A stretch of DNA of 64,000 nucleotides from Lepidonotus clava (lineage: Eukaryota > Annelida > Polychaeta > Phyllodocida > Polynoidae): the NCBI GenBank assembly GCA_936440205.1, contig OW387139.1, positions 25,260,378 through 25,324,377 on the forward strand. Direction: 5' to 3'. A program made the position numbers and the translations under genes. The notes below the pieces were generated by a model that saw only the letters and a list, made by a program, of their open reading frames with translations, had not been told where the DNA came from and searched no databases. Shown here piece after piece: positions 45,491 to 58,800 of the stretch. Positions within the stretch are counted from its first letter, which is position 1. Each line of letters begins with the position of its first letter.

Positions 45491-46148
45491 ATTAAGCAGC
45501 AGCATTGTTTTTCCAAGCATAAGTGTATTTAGTCTCAAATTCATTTGCTTAGATATATACATTAGTACTTTGCGTGTAAATGAATTCTTTATGGCTGATT
45601 TTAGAAAGTGTCGGACCTGACTTTATTTCGTAGTCACTTCGTGTTATTGTGTTAAACAAATATCTATATAGAGCTCTTTGTGAAATCATAGTTATGCATG
45701 TAGATAACGTTTGTTTTAATGCTATCATCATGTTTGATCATACTGTGTATTTAATTCTTTACCGTTGTAAGAAATTCAATAAACAATTCTGGGATATATT
45801 AGTTCTCCTTAAAGTTTATTATCATCATGGATTCAACATCATAAACAACTGTTTCAGATTATAATGTAAGCGATATGTACAAATTTCAATCGAAATGAAA
45901 ATTTGAAGTAAGACTCATTAACTGTAGGTCCTTTTTTTTCATTCGCTTGCTATTCTAATTGAGATCATAATTATAGAGTTATTGATGTGGATTAGCTAGG
46001 GTGCTCACTAGCATAGTGTTGATGGAGGCTAATCCGGTTATGTTTTGTTTGCGAGGGATTAGGTCGTCGGTCCATCCGTCCCCCTGGATGTGGGCTGTTT
46101 ATACAACGATAAAATGCGTTGACTATCATGGCCCTAAACACGCACCGG

Positions 46149-46240
46149 GAGGGAAGCAGAGGGCCGGGGGAGGGGAAGAGGAGGGCCGGGAGGGAAGCAG
46201 ACGGCCGGGGGTGGGAGTAGAGGGCCGGGAGGGGAAGCAG
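46149..46240. repeat. G-rich minisatellite, about four copies
   Basis: Copies of GGGCCGGGAGGGGAAGCAGA with small variations, period about 25-30 bp. Confidence 0.85.
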
Positions 46241-46892
46241 AAAGATATAATTATATGAAAACTAAATACATAAAAGAATAGACGTGCCAATATCTAAACC
46301 TCCCTAATACTTACATACGCGGACTTTCAAAAACGCCTCTAGCCATACAATATGAGCCATCTCAGGTCGGCAGGCCTGTATTTGACGATTATACATGGGT
46401 TTGTCAACGTATTAGTGTTTATACAACCATCACCCTGGCCTAAGTCAACATAGCTTGACGGAGGCCGGGAGCCTTAACCAACACTGACCGACCGGTCTTT
46501 AATCCCCTATGCTATGAGACATTGACTAGTGGATGGCAGCCGATTAGCCACACTATACATAAGAGAACATATAGCAGGGAATGTATGCAACAACAGTTAT
46601 TATTTGTAGAAAAGCACTGAGGTTCATCTCATAACTTAAACTTCCAAGCACTACTCTATTGCCTGTCTATGTCCATCCTAGATACAATACAATAAATCGA
46701 ACCGATGTTACGGAACCGGTACACAATAAAAGAAATATCCTAAACTTACAAAATTCCATTTATAATTATAAATTGCATTAATGATAACGATAACCATTTT
46801 ATACATTTTCTATGATACACTTTTCAAGATAAGTGGCTCAGTTGTGGCCCAATAGTTGAATGTAACCTTGTGCTCTGCACACAAAGAGTACG

Positions 46893-49800
46893 TCATAGAC
46901 TGCCCAGCTTCGCCTTGGAAGAACTCTCTAGTCTCCCGATGTCATCCACGTCAATCCACAGAGTCTTGTCATCCAGTTCAATGATCTTCAATTCTTGCAA
47001 TATCTCGTTTCTGAGTTCTTCAGGACGGTGTGCATTCCAACACTGGAAAAAATAGGTTAAACTAATGATTGACGGTTAATTCTAGCAAACATAAAGCAAA
47101 AACTAAGTACTAGATGTTTCATTCGTACAAAAGCGATGTTCCCCAACAATAGCTAGCAAGGACCTATAAATGACTCGATTTACATAATAATTTGAGACTT
47201 TGGCACTTGATTCACGATTACAATTAGTTCTACTAATTGTATAACACCTATACGGAAGATCAATTCTTGTAATTGAGTATGGTTAATTGATTAAAAAAAG
47301 AATTACTAAAGCAATTTTAGTTTTTGATGTAAAGACCAAACATGACCCCCACACCATCTGCTGGGTATTTCACTCATGAATCACATATAATTATGTTGAT
47401 GCCATCTAGTAGATTAGCATGAATAACATGAAGAGAAGTGGCACGTCAGCCAATCAGAACGATACTGCTGTTCACTACCTAGCAGATTAGTGTAGAGTGA
47501 TATATTGCAGGGGCGGATCCAGAGTCGGTCATCTGGGTCGGGGGGGGGGGGGGGGGGGACCATAGAAGTTTGTTTAGCAAGTTATCATAGCAACAGAAAA
47601 AGGAATATCATCACCATATAGAACCTTCTTCAAAACTGATATAAATCATGTGTTCTACACAATACCTTAACCCCTTCTTCCTGATAGTTAAATTCACAAA
47701 ATAATGACCTTAACAGACCTCACTAATGAGAATATTTGCTATTTAGGTGTTACACATGATAAATCAAATGCTTACCAGTTAACCCCATCAACCCTTAATT
47801 CCCCAGGTATGGGGCACAAATGGAAGAATCCTTGGAGCTTTGGGAATTTTTAATATCTCCCTGTTGAGAATATGTTTATAATCATTTAACTGTTGGCACG
47901 CAACCTTAAAAATATATGGCCGTATCATGAAGTTTGAGCTAGATTTCACTATACTTTTCCAAAGACTTCAGCTATACCCCTACAATGTATTTCAACAGTT
48001 ATTGAAATTTGCAATATTTTGTAACACTGAGAGGAAACATTGGTTGCTGGTTGTTTTAATGTTGCATGTTTCAAAAACGCTGTTTTGAAATAAGTAATTT
48101 AGGATGAGTCTTATAATAATCTAAAAATAATATTCAATTGAAATGAATTAGTAAATTGTTCTGAATAAGTTCATTAGATTCCTATTAAAGATCTCCACAA
48201 AAAACCTATTGCTATGGATCATTGCAGCAAATAGCAATCAAAGGACATATTTAAGCGTTTTCCAAGGTTTTGAACATTGATAGGAAAAAGTGTCATCAAT
48301 TATTATGATAGATAAATGTACTGAGGAACTTTCCTTTGATTCTCCGGGATCATCCTCGATACCTTCGGGATCAGTAATTCCTGGAGATATAAATCATATT
48401 TTTAGGCCTGGAACAAGCTCTGTCGCTGGTAGCTTCAATACACACACTCTCCAGGTACAAGCAGTCGAAAATCTTGCTAATGGCAGAATCAGGACATTTG
48501 TGCTTGGAGAATGTGAAGTTATAGTATTGTAGAGATGCCACTTTTCCTTCTTTTTCCGGATTTCCGGATTTTTGACTGCAGCCATATTTCCAGACATAAG
48601 TAATTTTCAGGAAAATAAACATTACATTTGCATTCTTAGGCAACAGATAGTATTTCTGAAACCACTTTTCATGTCAGAATTTGCATGATATGTTATTATA
48701 TGCATTTATCTCTTCCTGCTGAAAGTCCGTTTTTTTTCGGATTAAAATCTGGAAAGTCTGTTTTAGCATTTTCCCGGATTTTTCATGTTCTTATAGTGGC
48801 AACACTGTATTGGCTCTTATGGAGATTTTCGAATCTAGGTCACCCCAAGCATCTGCTCAGGGAGTGAAAACTTTCCAAATATGGTCATGTATAGTGTTTC
48901 CCTTATAAGTTGTACTATTTTTGAAAAGTTGAGCATGTTTGTGTCTGTTTGATCCTAATGGTCAACATTCATTGGCGGAAGTATAGATTGGGTATTGGAA
49001 GCAAGGACTAAGTAATGATAGGCCTGTTCACCATGGGCATCAAAAGGTTGAAGAGGGTAAAGGAGGATGTCATGGCATTGTCATGGGGATGTCATGAGGA
49101 TGTCATGGAATTGTCATGGGGATGTAATAGCATCGTCATGGCATTGTCATGGGAATGTCATGGCATTATCATGATGATATCATGACACTGTCATGGCAAT
49201 GTCATAGCATTGTCATGGGATTTTGCTGATATTTCCGAACCACATCTCTAGTATATCTATATAAAATTGAATGCCCGGAGCTCTTTGGTTTTCTAAACCA
49301 CTATCAAATCGATAATTCGTTTGGGTACTTGTTTTCAGATAATTTAAACTATTTTCCATCCTTTAAATTGACAAATTATCCTTGGAATACATACAAAACT
49401 TTGCCAATTATGCACATTACATGTGAAATTAAAGTACCATGTTTGAAAACTAATATTTTCTATTTCAAAGCCTGATTGATCAAATTATGGAATGAACTAA
49501 TATCAATAAGCTTTATAGCTATAGAATAAAGCAAATGTAAAATCTGACTTTTATCTGTGACTAAATATCAACCTTTTGATATCAATAAGCATGAAAAAAG
49601 ACAAAATGATACTACAACCCCTGAGAGCAACCCAAACATGCAAATCATGCTGTGTTTGGTAAGATACAAGCACATATAGTTGGACATTATCATGGTGCAT
49701 AAGTACATGTTACTCTCACAAACTGTTATGAATGTAATATTTTTCCCATTAAAAAACCCATTAAATAGTTATAATAGATAACCGTATAAAAAGATACAAC

Positions 49801-52800
49801 AAAAATAGGCAAGAAATAAGCAAACATTCTATAGAAGTTGTGCAGATGACGTCACATATCCCAAAATGGCCCCAGTTGCCCCTGCTGATCATATACGGCA
49901 ATGATAGGGGGGACCTAGCACTGTCCTATGGTTCTTGGGGTTAAATTCCCATTTGGTGCTGGGTTCACTAAGGGATTAGGTACAGCAAAATTGATTTCGA
50001 GGGGGGGGGGGGCGACCAAAAAAAATTCACGAATCCTAAATTCAATAAATAGTCACAATTCCAAATCTTTGGTTTGTGAAGGATTCGTGGTCACGAATCC
50101 CATGTATTACTTTTTTACCAATTTTTTCAATTTCCATACTATTTCATTACACTCTAATGTTCTTCTCAGAGATAAGATAAAGTAATTTACACTCAGATAA
50201 ATACTTTATTAAGGTCATTTTGCATGTTTCAGAAGGTTCGTGAACACTCAAAAAGGTTCGAGAATGTTTTCTGGACACACCCTAGGTTCTTGAGGCACAA
50301 AATTATTACCACGAATATTCGTGAAAGATTTTTGGTCGCCATACCAGGTTTTGATCCTCTGCTGTTTGCTCCCCCTGTCACCTTCTTCTCATACATACGA
50401 TCACCAAAGGCAGAATTCATCCCAATTTGTTTCTGCCATGAAAATGACCTTGGCTGTCGGTATGCCATAAAACATCCATCACTCACTCACTATCCCAAAA
50501 TTGACCCGGCGCCATATTGGTGATCGATTGAGAATCATCACAAGTCACCGTTCATAATCACACAGGAAACATATTTTTGTTATATTGGCTATGGGCCTGA
50601 GAACATAGTGATCACCAAAAAGTGGTCATGTGACCACATCTGCACAAGGTCTATAAAAGAATTCAAATGACTGCTCAGCACCCAGATGGCTTATTAGAAA
50701 AATCTGTGCAAAATGCTGATATTTCATGATTTCGCCTCAGCCCTCTGTTCATTTGCTGAATTATGCTTGCATATAGGTGAATGAATTGTCAAAATTTAAT
50801 TCTCTCAACTCCATATTTAAAGAATTGAAATAAAATGTAAATTGAATATTCTATTTAGATTAAGTTGATAGAAGTCAGGAAAAATAAAAAAAATTGGCAA
50901 ATTTTGGAGAACATTCCAAACATTCAATATCATTTGGAATATTCTATTGGAACACATTTCACCAGATCTGTATTATACGTATTCCTGGCTTTAGAATGAT
51001 ACCAAGATGATTGAAATTGATCAAGAATTGTAAGAATTATGAGGATTTCTTTGAAAAATGTTAGAGCAACTAGATTTTTTTGATTGCAATTTGCAGCAAT
51101 GATCTATCGGAGTGAGATTTCAACACTCACTGAGTTTACACACCTTTTCTACACATCCTTAACATGATAGACCCGTTGTAGAATTGAGGGATTAATTGTA
51201 AAAGCAACAGGTCATTAACCTGACATGACCTAACCTTGATAGAAATAAAGATTGGATTTCTGGGTATAAATCCACTATGGAAAGAAGATTAGGTGATCAT
51301 GATTAAAGCTTGTTTTGAATATATGGTATATAAATCTACACAAATATTAATGTGATAAAAAAAAACATTTCCAATGTTTCAAGGATGGGTCAGTACCTCT
51401 TGAGGAAAGATATTGAATAATATTCTTGAGTGTTAAACATATAATATTTTTCTATGAAAATTTGAGGTTAACCCAAAGATATATTAAGTGTACCGACGCG
51501 GGTGGCCAGTCCATATTTGTGTAGGCTTGATAGCGTTAGCATTAGAACAGCACATGTGTCAAAAGCCATAACTCTCTGTCAAAGTAGGGGGTTGAAGGAG
51601 GAGTCAAAGTGTGACGTATCATACTAAAGGTGCGTACGCCGCTCTAGCCAGTCAGAGTCAGCTGAACGTTGAGTGAGTAACCATCCTGGAAAGGTTCGGT
51701 CTTAAAAGCTGAGTCCTGTTGTTTGGAATAGAGGCAGTCAGACTGCGCTAGAAGGCGGGAGCGGTGACTGAATGTGTTTAAGGGGATTCCTTCCTTGGAG
51801 CTGATCATGTCAATTGAGATCTTGTCATGGAAAGGCAATACACAGGAGAATATTAATAAAGAACAACCTTTCACATGAGTGTTACGTCATGATGTGGGAA
51901 CTATAATTATGTATTGGACAACAGCAGTAGAATGAGGAGGAGACTGTGTTTGGAGCTAGCTATTATCTACAATTAATTATGACTAATTACGTACACCATA
52001 TACGACAGAAAATTAACTCTCTATAGTTCACAAGGTTGTGTAAAGGTTGTAAATTGGTAATAATTCAACTTTGTGCACAACGTTGCTGCAACCTTTCTGG
52101 CAGTCCACATTTTTATGTTGTGACAATGTAAATTTGCAATGTTACAACCTCAGTGCAACATTGTGGCAACGTTGTCACAACTTGAAATTGTTAGCTGGGA
52201 AGAGACATGCTTGGTTTCAAATTGGGACACTATGACTTATGTATATATAGGATGTTTTATATAAGTCTAAAAGAGATTAATATGACAAAATTAAACAAAC
52301 TATAAAAGAAAATGTGAAAAAATATAATTTTCATGGAATTTAGAAATTCAAAATTTGAATTTAACTGTCATTTTATGTGATGTCACAAACAGACGTCCTT
52401 TGTAAGGTGTGCAGGGGTTTCAATGTGTGATCTGATATAAAGGCAATGTTTTCCATGCTAGATATCAATTCATAGTTATGGAATTGTTTTGTATTTATAT
52501 TTAGGCAGCATATCTAGAGTATAAGATGAGAATTTTACAAAACTAAAATTTCACTGGCTCCTCTCTTTAAAGTGAATGTTCAACATTTTCAGCAACCTTA
52601 TATGAAATCATAGGTTCAATTGAGTTCTATAGAAGGGAGACATTCTATTTAGGTTACCCAGATAACAATTTCACATTGTTACAACATTGCTACAACGTTG
52701 CACTTAGGTTGTAACAATGTTGCAGATTTGCGATGTCACAACATTAAAATGTGGACTCCCAGAACAGTTGCAACCACATGGAGAACAACGTTGTATTGTA

Positions 52801-55800
52801 TTTTACAACCTTTTCACAACCTTGATGTATTTATAGGTACAGCAAGAATTCTCATAGAAAAGTACAATATATTGGTGCTACAGACCTTTTTATGTTTATT
52901 TAAGAGATACCAAACCCATCCCTTATTCATTTGAAATGATATATTATTATATTATCACCACCTTATTTGTGTATATATAGGATGTTGTATGATATAATTT
53001 ATAATATTAAAAACCAGCTTCATTCATGATCACCTAATCTTCTTTCCAGAGCCTGTTTTACACTCAGAAAACCAACCTTAATTTCTATTAAGATTAGATG
53101 ATTTCGGTTTATGTCCCGTTGCATTTACAATTAGTCCCTCAGTGCTACAAAGGGTCTATAATGTTCAGGATGTATAGAAAAAGTGTGTAACCCCAATAAC
53201 TGTTGACATTCCACTCCTAGCAATATGGTTTTGTTACATCATTAACCCTTTCAAGACAGCACTAATTTTTCACATCCGACAAAATGGACACCAATTCACC
53301 CAAGGAATCCCCAATCTAGATGCCACTGATAGCATTAAGTTTTAATTCAGACCAATAACAAGCTAAACCATGAATAGAGATAATTATTTTCCATATGATA
53401 ATAGTCAGATAGAGCATACTATAGTCCATTTCAGTGTTTTGAGATGGGGAAAAAATATGTATGATATTCATTGAGTATCAAATTCACAATTCTGACATAT
53501 GTGCTATGTATCTGAGGCATCTGGCATTTAGGCCTGGTGATGCTTGAGAGATACAAGTGTCAATAGATGGCAATTCCTGAGATATACTGGCATCCTTATA
53601 GGGTTAACAGAAATCTAATGACCTCATTCAGAACAATTTATTGAATAATTTTAACTGAATACTATTGTGGTTAACATTTTACCTAAATTTTCTCTTTTCC
53701 AAAAACCTTTTTGAAATATGTAACATTTTAAACAGTGCTGCCACCTATATGTTGTTTTTAGGTTATTTCACAATGTTGCTGCAATCATGTGGAAAAAAAT
53801 GTTGTGATTACAACTCTATATCATGATGTTGCTGCAATGTTGTTAAAAAATGTAATCACATAAGAAAAGTAATCCAAAATAAGTAAACATGGTCCAGAAA
53901 AACTAGCTTTTAATGGGACTGCTTGGCAGACTGCCAATATTCATTTCCAATTTCCTTGCCAGCCGAACATTTAGCATAAATCTTGGTACCAAACTGTCAC
54001 AGAGAGTTGACCAGGAAATGGGTGTACAAATCAACAGCATGACAAAGTTCCTGCAGAAATTCCTCAACTGCAGTCTCTATGTGCATGACTTTGTCATATG
54101 CTACCGATCAAGACAAGAGACAACAATAGAAAGAAAACTACAACAGGGAGTGAATCTCCTTGACAGATGGAGTACTGAAAATGGTTTAAAATTTTCCACA
54201 AACAAAACTACATGCATTCACTACTGTCATGGAAAGGGGCGTGTGGAAAATCCGGTACTCCATCTCAAGGATACTGAACTGCAGGGGAGGAGGTGAAGTT
54301 CTTGGGAATGATCTATGACAAGATCCTATCCTCCAAACCTCACATTGAATACTTAAGGAGAAAATGCCTAAAGGCTATGAATCTCTTAAAAGTACTGTCA
54401 AACACAGAATGGGTGGCTGACCAAGAGATCCTGCTGACCCTGTACAAACCGTACATCTAGTCAAGGCTGGATTATGGTTCTTTTGTATACCAGTCAGCAG
54501 GGAAATCCTACTTGGATCTAGACTAAACCCCATCCAAAACCAGGGTCTACAAATATGCACCAGGCAAAAGCCTAAACATAGAGGCCGATGTTCCACCTTT
54601 ACATTTAAGGCAGGAAAAATTGTCCTTACAATATGCAATAAAGGTCAAAGCTGACAGAGAACACATGGTACCATATTCCGGACACATAAGAGCGAGCTGT
54701 TCTGGGTGAATCAAAGGGTGGCCAAACCATTCTCTACCTCTGTTAAATCCATGATCAGAGAAACAGATATACCTTTGAACATCATCAGAGAAATAAGACC
54801 ACCCAAGAACCCACCATGGTTGCAGAGTAAGCATGTGGTCATCCTGGAACTATACAATGACAAGAAGAATAAAATTAACCCCCTGCATTCAGGAATGAAT
54901 ATTGAGCCCTGCAGGACCAATACAGTGATCATTTCCCCATCTTCACTGAAGGCTCCAAGGAAGGAAATATAGTAGGTTATGCAGTACAAATAATACAGAA
55001 TATGAGGACCTGACTGGTGCCCTTCATGGCCAAGCCAGCAATTTGACTGCTGAAGCATGTGCTCTTGCATGTGGACTAGATTGGGTCAAAGTATTGGGAC
55101 ACAGAAAGTTCATAATCTTCTAACCTGTGCCCCCGACAGGGTCATAAAAGGCCAGGTGTGTTGTTTCCTTTCTGTGGAACATTGCACACGAAAGACCCCA
55201 TCCCACTCTTCGAAATGAGTAGAGTATCACACCTGGTGGCAGGTTTCTTCTAAATTATCTCAAAGATATGATCACCCATAAGCTGAAGAGCATTACCTTG
55301 TGCAGTCTGGGAAGAATCTTGTGTGGTTGACCAGACATTAATCTACTGAAATAATCAAACAATCATCATCTTCTCAAACTGAAAGTCCTGTTTACAAATT
55401 ATCCAACAATATCAGCCTAACGATCCCATAATCAGAGATTTCCAGTAAAGTCACACCAACCTGAAACAGCTTGGAAAAGAAGTGATCTTCTGTTGGCTAC
55501 CTAGTTACATTAGAATCTCTGGTGGACAAGATTGGATCATGGAGAGCAGCAAAAAGGGCTTTGGCCCTAGACTCTGAGGTTGCTAGAATTCCACATACAG
55601 ACTTGCTGCCACTAAGCAAAACACATGTTCAATTCAAGGGGCAAAGCGACTGGAACAAACAGGAAAGAATCTTCTGCACTCCGTCCAACCAAAATTGGAA
55701 GAGATAAGTGACAAAAGCAAAAGAGAGTGCCTGACAAGGTCAGAACAGTAGAAACTGGCACGTCTTTGGATAGGCCATACCAGGCTGACACATGAACACC

Positions 55801-58800
55801 TCTTGAAAAGTGAAGGTGCTCCCATTTATCAACAATGTAACACCAAACTAACAGTAGAGCACATCATATTGAAGTGTAAGAAGATGGATGATAGTCGCAA
55901 GAGGCATCTCCAAACAGAACATCGTTGAAGGACATGTTTAACAACACCGAAAGTAAAAAGATCATGCAATTCCTTTGAGAATGCCAACTGATAGATAAAA
56001 TCTAAGAAAGGATCTAAGATTCTGGGGTCCATGGGCCACCCTGTGCCCCCACCAGGGTCATCAAAGGCCGGGTGTGTGGTTTCCTCTCTATAGGACATTG
56101 CACATGGAAGACCCCTTGCCACTTTTCGGAACAAATAGGGTATCCCACCTGGTGGAAGGTTCCATCTTAATCATATCATAGATACAATCACCCATAAGCT
56201 GAAAAGCATTGCCTTGTGCAGTCTGGAAAGAACCTTGTGTGGTTGACTGGACATTAAACTACCCCAACAAACAAACAAACTGCCATTTGCCCATCTGACC
56301 TAAAGAGAAGCTAAGTTTCAAAATGCAGCAAACCTTAAGATATTCTTTTAAGAAGCTGACATATAGGTTAATACAGCTACAAACTATGCTAAAACAATAC
56401 ACTATATGTCATAGAATAAAGGCTATCTAAGGATATGAAATATATAACTGTTGGTATGGGAATATGAGTATAAGCATGTCTGAAAGTTGAAAAACACATT
56501 TTTCCTGCACTTTTCTAACCATAATTATGTATCTGTGAAGGTCTTTATGATTTAAGCATTTTTTTTAAAAAATTTTTATTGCAGAGCTACATCTTACAAG
56601 TAAGTTTTTCATGTAGTTGATATAAATAGAAAAGAAACAATACATACATACAAGACATCTCATTGAATAAAATTGATTAGGACTATCAGATTATGTTATT
56701 TCTGAATTTCTAAAATCATTATCTAACCTGATTGTGTACAATGATCTAAGAAGTTGTCTAGTTATCTAGATATTTTGGTAATTTTTAGTTCTCAAAAGAA
56801 GGTGAGTGCACCCACCCAAATGGTCCCAAACCAATTTAAACCAAGCTGCCTTTGCAGTAAACAAAACTGGCCAATCAGAAGACAGTACAGAAAAGCCATG
56901 AAAACTTGGCACCAGATTTTAGAAATCTTTGTTCATTATGGTCCTGCCAAAGGATTCCATGCACGCCACGTCTCCCCGATTTAGTTATCCAGATGTACAC
57001 TGTTAGAACAGGGGTAGGAAGATCGCCTATGGTGAATCCCAATTACCCGATTAGAAATCACCCGAATAAAAATTACCCCAAAAAATGGTAACGTCAGGTG
57101 CTCCAGGTGCATGCAGGAATAGGTTTAGAAATGTACACATAAAAAAGAAAATATCACAGATGTGGACATCAATTAAGGCATGAACATTCCCTGAACGGTA
57201 AGGGACATTATGATATATTGTTTGATATTCACTGGCTCCTATCTTTAACAAAACCTAATTTTCCACTGCATTTTGCACCCTACCTGACCCCTCACCATGT
57301 CCTCACTCCTCTCGTCAGTTCTGATTGAAATTATCAAGGGTTGGTCCCTGCTTTGATGGGAGGCCTGGAAGGGTGTGGAGGGGACAGGCGGCAACTGACA
57401 TGACCTCTTTTTGGTTGTAGGCCAAGAAGGGTGTGGAGGGGACAGGGGGCAACTGACATATCTTCTCTTTTTTATGGGAGTTCAGGAACGGTATAAAGGA
57501 GCAGGGGGCAGCTGACATGACTTCTCAGTGATGAAAGCCCGCCCCCTTTACCTCTCCCCTTACCAATTCAGAACCTTTTTCAATTCCCCCTGTCCCCCTT
57601 CCAGCCCTCCATCTGTCCTTCTTGCCATCCCTTATCTGTCCCTCTTCCCATCCCCTACCTTTCCCTCTTCCCGCACTCTACTTGTCCCTCATTCTGTCCG
57701 TGCCTGTCCCTCCCTATCCCCAACCTGTCCCCCTTCCTAGTCCTTACATGTACCTGTTCCAATCCCCTTACTGTCCCTCTTGCCACCCCTACTTCTCCCT
57801 CATCCTGCCCCTTACATGTCTCTCTTCCCCTCCTATACCCACCCTCACCTGTCACCAACTACCCTCACTTGTTACTATCCATCCTCCCAGCTGAAGGTTT
57901 GTAGTTATAGGTGAGGGTATGTAGTGGAAGGTGAGGGTCAATAGTGACAGGTGAGGATGGGTAGTGACAGATGAGGCTTGACAGTTACAGGTGAGGGTTT
58001 GTAGTTACAGCTTTGATGTGGGTAGTTACAGCTAGGGGTGGGTAGTGACAGGTGAGGGTGGGTAGTAACAGGTGAGGGATTGTAGTTATAGCTTCGGAAT
58101 GTGTAGTTACAGATAAGGTTGAGTAATGACAGCTGAGGGTAGGCAGATACAGATGAGGGTACATAGAGACTGGTTAGGATGAATCATGGCAGGTAGTGGG
58201 TAGTGACAGATGATGTTGTTCAGTAACTGGTGAAGGTTTATAGTGACATTTGACAATAATTATAATAGTGACAGATGAAGGCTTTGGCAGCTTTGGGGTG
58301 GGCAGTTATGGTGTGGGTAGTGACAGGTGAGGTATATAGTGACAGTAGGTGACAGGATCGGTAGTTGCAGGTGAGGGTTTATAGTGGCATGTAAGGGTGG
58401 AAAGTGACAGATGAGGGTTTTCAGTTACAGCTTCCGGGTGGGTAGTGACAGGTGAGGGTAAGTAGTGATAGGTGAGTGAATAGCAGAAGGTGATGGTGGG
58501 TAGTAACAGATGACAATACATATTGACAGATGAGGGTGAATAGTTGCAGGTGAGGCTTGATAGTTACAAATGAGGGGTTGTAGATTCAGCTTTTGGGTGG
58601 TTAGTGACATGTAGGGGTGAGTATTGGCCAATAGGGGCAGGTTTGGGTTTTCAGGCAGTGACAGGTGAAGGTGGGTAGTGACACATGAGACTTGGTAGTT
58701 ACATGAGGCTTGGTAGCTAAGGGTTGGTATCTATTATGACAGATGAGGGTAAATAGTGGCAGGTGAGGGTGCGCAGTGACAGGTTAGGGTAGGTAGTGAT

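Larger units (their letters stand above)
44127..46892. other. Convergent intergenic region, 3' UTR of the receptor gene
   Basis: Candidate polyadenylation signals for the plus gene are AATAAA at about 44340 and AATAAA near 45778 (TTCAATAAACAATTC). No further coding exon is seen. A diverged MITE copy lies at about 45160-45490 and a short minisatellite at 46149-46240. Confidence 0.5.

Noticed and set aside
47541-47559. G-tract as a specific quadruplex regulator
   Set aside because: An unbroken homopolymer next to a transposon-end signature; length is prone to error and nothing supports a role.
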